Positions 19,024-24,128 of a stretch of 24,128 bases of DNA are shown piece by piece. The notes under the pieces were generated by a model, which searched no databases, was not told the DNA's origin, and saw only the letters and a list, made by a program, of their open reading frames with translations. Each line of letters opens with the position of its first letter. Positions within the stretch are counted from its first letter, which is position 1. The position numbers and the translations under genes were made by a program. Origin of the DNA: Chara braunii (Eukaryota; Streptophyta; Charophyceae; Charales; Characeae); contig BFEA01000714.1 of assembly GCA_003427395.1 (NCBI GenBank), positions 395,587-419,714 of the forward strand, in the 5' to 3' direction.

Positions 19024-20035
19024 CTCCACGCGCATATAACCATGAGTTCATATCATCACATCATAGGAAATCGAGGTCTGGAAGGTCACCTGCGCCAGTA
19101 CATCATTTCTATGCTCGCGGATCAAATCCCTGGCTCGTAGTCGGCACTCCCGCACCGTCAAGTCTTCATCTATGTATGCTCAGAGAAGTACCGTCACAGT
19201 GTACCCTGTGCTTACCAGTTGCTTATCTAAGCGCATCACAGTTGTCGTTCTCCCCGGCATTCCCTAAGCTGCAACCTCGAAGAGAAACCACACATCCTCT
19301 AGCCGCACATAATCAATCTCCACTCGTCTCCCGCAGTACCTAATCAGATCGACTGGCCTCAGACAGTCCACCCAGCAAGTAGCGTCTATAATGTCGTCAA
19401 GCGTCTCTCTACTGAGTAGCCCCCACCTTAGACAAATGGCGTAGTACGCTTCCCTGAAACAGGGTGCTAAGCCCTCCCAAAGCGCGTGAAGTGTGTGGTC
19501 CACTGCCTCTCTCAGACGGTCTACGCTCCCGTAGGTCTGCCCTATTACGAACGCAGGAAGTCCAAATCACCAACCCTCTCCCGGCTAGAAGGTCGGATGC
19601 GGAGGTCCGTATACCAAGCGACTTCAGTACGACCTTCCTTCAGAGAGTATTGCCAGTTGCTGATTAACGATCACTCTGGCCAACAACTCGTTTCTTCACC
19701 AAGCCCTGCTAGCCCTTGCGAGTGTTAGCCCTACGTCTAAATCATGAGCTCTGTCCATTATCAGATGTCCCACCCCTTCTAGGTCATGAGTCCTTTCGGG
19801 TCGTCTATCTTTCAGTATCACCGTCAAAAGGAAAAATCCCTCTGCCAGTCGCGTCCCAAGGTAACGTATCGGAACATATCCAGTCTCCTCTAACCTCACA
19901 GGAAGAGGAATATTATATCCAACAGCCATTTCTCAGGGTCTTACAAGCTTCCTCACGCTATAGGATTCGGACTCTCGTGAGAGAACATAAGCTAGCCAAG
20001 CTGCCGAGTCACTCCTCATCCTTTAAGCTAACTCA
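19024..20035 (-). pseudogene. Extra upstream ORF: third, most diverged copy of an unknown repeat domain
   Basis: One minus-strand frame is readable over most of this stretch, interrupted by about eight stops (TGA and TAG), several next to Trp. It resembles the two domains at 20352-21240 and 21441-22220. YNIPLPVRLEETGYVPI matches their N-terminal strand segment, HLIMDRAHDL matches their I-x-x-A-x-x-I helix, LPAFVIGQTYGSVDRL matches IPLFVVDQLFGGIGNL, YYAICLRWG matches FYSAQLLRG, and RPVDLIRY matches IELVEFVR. The W-rich segment near the N-terminus of the other copies is missing. An additional AYIDEDL element near 19215 may belong to a further remnant. Function unknown. Confidence 0.55.
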
Positions 20036-20351
20036 TCAACTCAAGTCGCCCAATCCCTATGGGCTAAGTCCTTGACAATAGGTCCTCTCGTTCCTTCGCT
20101 CTCAGTTCCAGTCCGTGACTAGCAAAGCAAGAATCCCTTCGTCTCTCACTGAACTTCGTCCCCATACGCGGCCAATGGATGCTACCCTCCTCAGGCCCGT
20201 TCTTGGGCTAGTCCTCTCCGAAGAGATCCGCCAACCCTAGATCCGGCTGTACCCGGAGCCTACGGCCGTCGTCGTCGAAAATCCACTGGTCCGATCCCTC
20301 CTCTGGCCAGTCCTCATCTGCTTCCTCTATGTCGTGGTACCCGTAGTGGCA
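20036..20351 (-). other. Acidic linker between repeat domains of the upstream ORF
   Basis: After a TAG the frame of the second repeat domain continues as an acidic, low-complexity stretch (DIEEADEDWPEEGSDQW, FDDDGRRL), then a basic stretch (GTKFSERRRDSCF), before it decays. A comparable acidic linker (DEDEREAAVEEPERGIDID) follows the first repeat domain near 21290, which supports a repeated domain-plus-linker layout. Confidence 0.5.
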
Positions 20352-21240
20352 CTAGAGCTCGTTGATCCTAACAAGTCCCGCGTCCGGCCAAGATGACTCG
20401 TCGTCAAACAACGTGGCCATGCCTCCCAAACGGTCAGTCCCCTTTGATAGAGCACTCCAGAATACGTCGTAGGGGAAAGGCTCCTCCTCGGACGCCCACA
20501 GGTATACGAACGATCGGACAAACTCCACAAGCTCTATAGGGTCCTCCCCGTCTGTGAAGCCTCGCAAGAGTTGAGCAGAGTAGAAAAGTCGCCTCTGGAC
20601 ATTGCTGTGAAAAAGTCTCTCAAGCTCCTGGGTAAGGAGATAACTCTGCACCAGGTTTCCTATCCCACCGAAGAGCTGATCCACTACGAACAAAGGGATC
20701 ACTGTCGCTACATCGAAGAATCCCTGTGGATATGGAAAGTACCCGGGCGCTGCTAAGGCTAAGTGCCCCCTCACAGGACACGGCCTCGTATCTCTACACC
20801 ACGATCTGCGACTCTCGAAGAAGTCCTCCTCGCCTCTGACGATGTCCCTAACCTCTGCGTCGAGAATGTCCTCCGCCTTGCCTATGGAGGTGCTCTCTCC
20901 CAACGTCAAGCTCTCCACTATAATTGTGACCTCTGCGGTCCTGTCTATGTATAAATATGCCCTCACCTCTATCCTCAACGTGTCGGGTACTGCCCGTCCT
21001 CGACAGTCTTGCTCAAAGCTCGCGTCGTGGTACATCCACATCCATACTCCCCTATCAGCAAGTACGGATCTCGGGCTGCGATAGTCTCTGTAGGAGGCTC
21101 CTCCGCGACTTACCAAGGGAACCTCCACTGTTTCGTTGTCATATAACTCAAGGACGTTAAAGGACGAGGCCGGAAAGACCTCATAATCCTCTAGCATAGA
21201 GGTCATACGTCTAGAGGCCCCTACCTCTCCGCTGTCCGGG
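20352..21240 (-). pseudogene. Extra upstream ORF: second copy of an unknown repeat domain
   Basis: The longest uninterrupted frame upstream of gag, about 284 codons (21206-20352, possibly from a frameshift near 21220). I do not recognise the family. It is a mixed alpha/beta-looking, Trp/Tyr-rich acidic sequence without signal peptide or membrane segment. Residues about 48-58 read RGVWMWMYHD, about 78-86 RAYLYIDRT, about 145-160 GHLALAAPGYFPYPQ, and about 205-245 RRLFYSAQLLRGF and PIELVEFVRSFVYLW. Each has an equivalent in the upstream copy at 21441-22220 at the same spacing, so the two are paralogous domains of one protein. Placement between PBS and gag recalls the extra ORF1 of Ogre-type elements, whose function is unknown, but I cannot show homology. 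Confidence 0.7.
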
Positions 21241-21440
21241 GATAGCTACTCCTATCCGGGGAAATCCTGCGTCTATGTCTATGCCCCTCTCCGGCTCCTC
21301 AACTGCGGCCTCTCTTTCGTCCTCGTCTCATCGCTCGTCAACAAAATACGGAGGGTACCGGATCGCCTCGTAATATCGCTCTAACTGGCCCGAGTACACC
21401 AGAGCCCCAGAGTCCCCTGTCCAGTCCGACTCACCAATCG

Positions 21441-22220
21441 TCAACGAAAAGGCTGTCTATACATGTGATGAACTCTGGTCCCGCCAGAGCTCCTGATTAA
21501 GCAGGTGCGAGCGAAAACACCCCACGGGTGCTCCTGCGCCCTCGGAGCTATCGACCGGATCAGCTCTATGAGCTGTATCCCCTCGTCGCCTCTACGTGGC
21601 CCTCTGGTCACGAGCGAATAATAAATGTAACACCTGTCTAAATCCCCTCTCGCGAAAAACTCCAACTCGCTGTAGGCGAGGTAAGCCTCAGCCAAGCCGC
21701 CTACCCCTCTGAATGCGCCTTCCGTCACCAAAGCGGGAATTAGAGCCCTAAGTCATGACGCCGAGTACGGGAAGAAGTTGTCCCGTGCGACCCGCAGATG
21801 TCCTGTGACCTCTAGAGGAGGTAGCCCTAGAATCAGGGTCAACGGGTCGCGGGCCGTCTCCCCTCGAAAGGCGTCTACCTCCTCTTGGACGATCTGTGAT
21901 GCTCTGTCAATGATAGGACTTGTCTGGTAGATCGCTAACGACCACGCGGCATCCTTGGCCTTATCTGAATCTAGGTAAAGAAAGCCCCGCACTACGCCTC
22001 TAGCCCGACCTCCGCCCTGACCTCTCTGGTGCTCTCGATATGTCCACAACCAAGCACCAGTGGTGAGAAGGGTAGACCTCCAACCTGATTGACCATCGTG
22101 TTTGAAGGTCGGTCGCGCGGGTAACGTTAACTCTACCAAGTCGCCTCCTAGGAGTTCCAGGGGTTCTATTCCCCAGGCACGATCGACTTCGTACTGCTCC
22201 ACATCCTCTGGCTGCCACAT
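21441..22220 (-). pseudogene. Extra upstream ORF: first copy of an unknown repeat domain
   Basis: The frame from 22220 runs to a TGA at 21753 and resumes in the same phase down to about 21500, after which another frame appears coding. It matches the copy at 20352-21240 block by block: YEVDRAWGIEPLELL, TGAWLWTYRE, RGFLYLDSDK, IIDRASQIVQEEVD, GHLRVARDNFFPY, LIPALVTEGAFRGVGGL, CYIYYSLV and IQLIELIRS. The order and spacing are the same, while identity is low, so the duplication is old. The likely N-terminus is uncertain: stops precede 22220 in this frame, and a different frame (22452-22230) also looks coding. No known domain was recognised. Confidence 0.65.
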
Positions 22221-22452
22221 CCAAGCAATCGTCCCCTTTCATAGGAATCACCGGGCCCCGCTCCCGAATAGAACCTCTACGCCTCCTGACCGTGTCTCCC
22301 CGATCACAAGGCGGGTGTCCCACTCGATGGAAACCCTCAGGAGTATTCCTCCAGCGAGTTCCCGGCCAGGGGGAGTCCCTCTCTGAAAGTCTAAAAAAAA
22401 ACCCTAAATCGGGAAGGCTAGCGCCATTCCCTTGGCCATCCCTAATCTCCAA
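22221..22452 (-). pseudogene. Possible N-terminal end of the upstream ORF
   Basis: The frame is open from 22452 in phase with EIRDGQGNGASLPD, Gly/Arg/Pro-rich, and contains FRLSERDSPWPGTRW and RRRRGSIRERG. It overlaps the next domain out of phase, so a one-base frameshift near 22220-22240 is needed to join them. An A-run (22394-22402 on plus) encodes a Phe run that looks like slippage. Composition is weakly coding-like. It may equally be leader sequence. Confidence 0.35.
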
Positions 22453-23963
22453 TTTTATTTAAGGGTATTTAATTCGAAAAAATTACTGAATTTCCTTCCT
22501 CCTCCTATCTCCTACTCTCGACTCACTCCTCAGACTAATCCAGGAAGGGCTGTAGGCAGTCCTAGGTTTCGCCGCCTTCTTCCGGCCCTCCTTTAGGAAT
22601 TTTCTCTAATTTTAACCAATTAATTAGGGAAAATTAGATTAAAGTCAAAGAATCTCTTTCCTTGGTTTGGTGGCCGAGTAGACTTGTCTTCCAAACCTTC
22701 CTCAAAATTTGGCCAATTTTCTGGCCTTCCCTGCTATTTTACTTAATTTTCTTGACTTAATCAGATTTAATTCTAATAAAACAGAAGAGATGCCAATAAA
22801 ATTCGTTTTCTTATTTTACTTCTATCTAGGGCTATATTTTACATTATGTCCCCGAGTCCCAAGATTTTTGATGGACTATTTAATTACTGAAAATTTTCGA
22901 AAAAGTTTGGCAGCATCTCCCCCTCCCCCCTTTGGGATGGGGTTCGGGGCTATTGCCCCTAGCTCTGCAGTCTAAAGAAGGAGCCTACAAATTTTGATCC
23001 AAATAAATCAAAATTTAATTAATCCATTTTCAAAAAGTATTTTTCCTTTCAAGTAAATAACAAAAAATAACAAAATTTTTGGCAGCATCTCCCCTCACCC
23101 CTTTGGGATGGGGTACGGGGTTGTTGCCCCTAGCTCAGCAGTCTAAAGAAGGAGCCTACAAATTTTGATCCAGATAAATCAAAATTTAATTAATCCATTT
23201 TCAAAAAGTATTTTTTCTTTCAAGTAAATAACAAAAAATAACAAGAGAGAGGAATCATAAGATAATTCAGATTTGTTTCGAACCAGCTTTCATATGCTGC
23301 TCCTCGAGGTTATTAGGGTTTGACTAACTAGGGTTCCAGGGTTTTGCGCGCAACCACACGCTCGCCCTCGCCCCTCGTACAACCCCGAGATTTTCCTGTT
23401 GTTCCTTCTAAATATCCTAAAAATCTTTATCTGATTACTCTCCTTTAATTTCTCTTACCCCATTTTACACAAAATGTAAAAGAAAATAAAAATTTAATAT
23501 TTGTTTTCCAAATTTTTCTTCGCTGTTCATTGCTGTTTCAGCCTCTAACTAACTCTGATCAGCTCGCCCTAGGTATCAAAACGACGAGAAAAAGAAGTTG
23601 AACAACTTTGGTCGAAGCGGTTATCCCTAAAAAAAGGACCAATTTCTCGCAATAAATTAAAAAGGAATACTAATAATTCTGAATTATTAAATATGGAAAT
23701 AAAAAAGTTTAATTATCTTTAATTCTGACCGTTAGAAATTTGCAAGAAACGTCTCAAAACGTTCGCCTCGTCATGAGGTCGATCTTTCCCCTCTGGGTAC
23801 TTCGCGCGACAACGCACGGTTGACGAGTTAACTTAAAAGGAAATATTTTCATAATTTAACAAAAATAAGGAAAATCAACTAATCAACTTATTGAAGCAAA
23901 TTAGTCAGTCCCTGAGCAACCCCGTTATGTGGGGAAGGCCGTGGCCTTGGGGGTGCGATCCCC
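22453..23963 (-). other. AT-rich leader (5' untranslated region) of the element
   Basis: About 1.5 kb between the PBS and the first coding-like sequence, AT-rich and without a meaningful frame. It contains a 172-bp tandem duplication (listed separately). A leader this long would hold the packaging and dimerisation signals, but none can be identified by eye. Confidence 0.65.
22906..23244. repeat. 172-bp tandem duplication in the leader
   Basis: Copy 1 starts at 22906 and copy 2 at 23078, both with TTTGGCAGCATCTCCC, and copy 2 ends at 23244 with AATAACAA. They differ at only a handful of positions plus small length changes in C- and T-runs. Each copy has a GC-rich head with a small hairpin (CCCCTTTGGGATGGGG region) and an AT-rich tail with ATCAAAATTTAATTAATCC. 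Confidence 0.92.
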
Positions 23964-23981
23964 TCCCCGGCAACGGCGCCA
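23964..23981 (-). promoter_or_regulatory. Primer-binding site for tRNA-Asp
   Basis: On the element strand this is TGGCGCCGTTGCCGGGGA, the 18-nt complement of the 3' end of plant tRNA-Asp (GTC) including CCA, as I know that tRNA. Host tRNA annealed here primes minus-strand DNA synthesis. It lies 6 nt inside the 5' LTR. Further inside (23951-23963) the plus strand reads GGGTGCGATCCCC, close to the tRNA T-arm. Confidence 0.93.
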
Positions 23982-23987
23982 ATTTGT

Positions 23988-24128
23988 TGTGGGGGCAGGG
24001 GCACCTGCAGTTCACTGAGGCCAAGGGCAACGGCGCCTGTCACTCGCCGCGCCCGCTTCCGAGGTCCTCAGTGACCAACAGGTTGTTGAAGAAGCGCCTG
24101 GTATGAATGCCCCTGCTGGTAAACCATT
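23988..24128 (-). repeat. 5' LTR, inner end only (cut by window)
   Basis: 141 bp match 6280-6420 at 139 positions, with differences only at 24014/6306 (A versus G) and 24033/6325 (G versus A). In element sense this is the last 141 bp of the 5' LTR, ending CCCCCACA. The remaining 3.4 kb should lie to the right of the window. Confidence 0.97.

Larger units (their letters stand above)
6280..24128 (-). mobile_element. Giant Ty3/gypsy-type LTR retrotransposon (5' LTR cut by window end)
   Basis: The element reads right to left. The complete 3' LTR is 6280-9835 and the 5' LTR starts at 23988 and runs off the window. PBS, leader, extra upstream ORF region, gag, nucleocapsid, protease, RT, RNase H, integrase and polypurine tract follow in that order. 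Protease-RT-RNase H-integrase is the Ty3/gypsy (Metaviridae) order. The interior is 14,152 bp, so with two LTRs of about 3.56 kb the whole would be about 21.3 kb. Large size plus coding sequence between PBS and gag recalls the plant Tat/Ogre group, but the tRNA-Asp primer is more like Athila-type elements, and I do not place it firmly. All coding modules are interrupted, so this copy is non-autonomous. Confidence 0.95.

Noticed and set aside
10695-22452. Recoded stop codons (TAG read as an amino acid)
   Set aside because: TAG dominates in pol, but TGA and TAA also interrupt clearly coding frames, and true frameshifts are present. Decay explains all of it.
23951-23981. tRNA-Asp gene
   Set aside because: Only the 3' acceptor end and part of a T-arm-like sequence are present; no D-arm or anticodon arm. 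It is the primer-binding site.

Overview
The window is eukaryotic and probably comes from a streptophyte (plant-lineage) genome. Its right two thirds hold one very large Ty3/gypsy-type LTR retrotransposon, read on the minus strand. The primer-binding site matches the 3' end of plant tRNA-Asp. The wording of the Gag zinc knuckle, RT and integrase reminds me, from memory and unverified, of retroelement proteins of charophyte algae such as Chara. No prokaryotic gene organisation, rRNA gene, complete tRNA gene or intact host gene is visible.

Layout. 1-6279 is non-element DNA with no convincing gene. Its outstanding feature is an array of about 16 hairpin-forming repeats (2351-3570) with an invariant hexaloop and stems that covary. 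It also holds an exact 27-bp direct repeat (3962/4047), a 10-bp hairpin (4102-4134) and a CCGAAC/GTTCGG-rich inverted repeat (5804-5845). 6280-9835 is the complete 3' LTR (about 3.56 kb, TG...CA). 9836-9850 is a 15-nt polypurine tract. 9851-10694 is 3' non-coding sequence. In element order (decreasing coordinates), the interior then carries: PBS (23964-23981); an AT-rich leader with a 172-bp tandem duplication (22453-23963); about 5 kb of degenerate extra coding sequence upstream of gag (22452 to about 17340); gag (17333-16398); an AT-rich insert (15905-16397); a basic, zinc-knuckle nucleocapsid region (15884-14603); protease (14571-13861); RT (13864-12749); RNase H (12748-11855); and integrase with a GPY/F-like end (11854-10695). 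The 5' LTR begins at 23988 and is cut by the window end after 141 bp. The inferred full element is about 21 kb.

State of the element. Every coding module is broken by stops or frameshifts, yet the 141 bp of LTR that can be compared differ at only 2 sites. This copy therefore seems to have inserted fairly recently as a defective element, presumably mobilised by proteins supplied in trans, or was damaged quickly after insertion. Many lesions look like G-to-A on the element sense strand (several TAG stops where tryptophan is expected, a DSG-to-DNG protease motif, a Cys-to-Tyr zinc-knuckle change).

The most novel points are (1) the upstream extra coding region, which contains at least two and probably three diverged copies of one domain I cannot assign to any family, followed by a coiled coil and an RG-rich patch; and (2) the hairpin array in the left flank.
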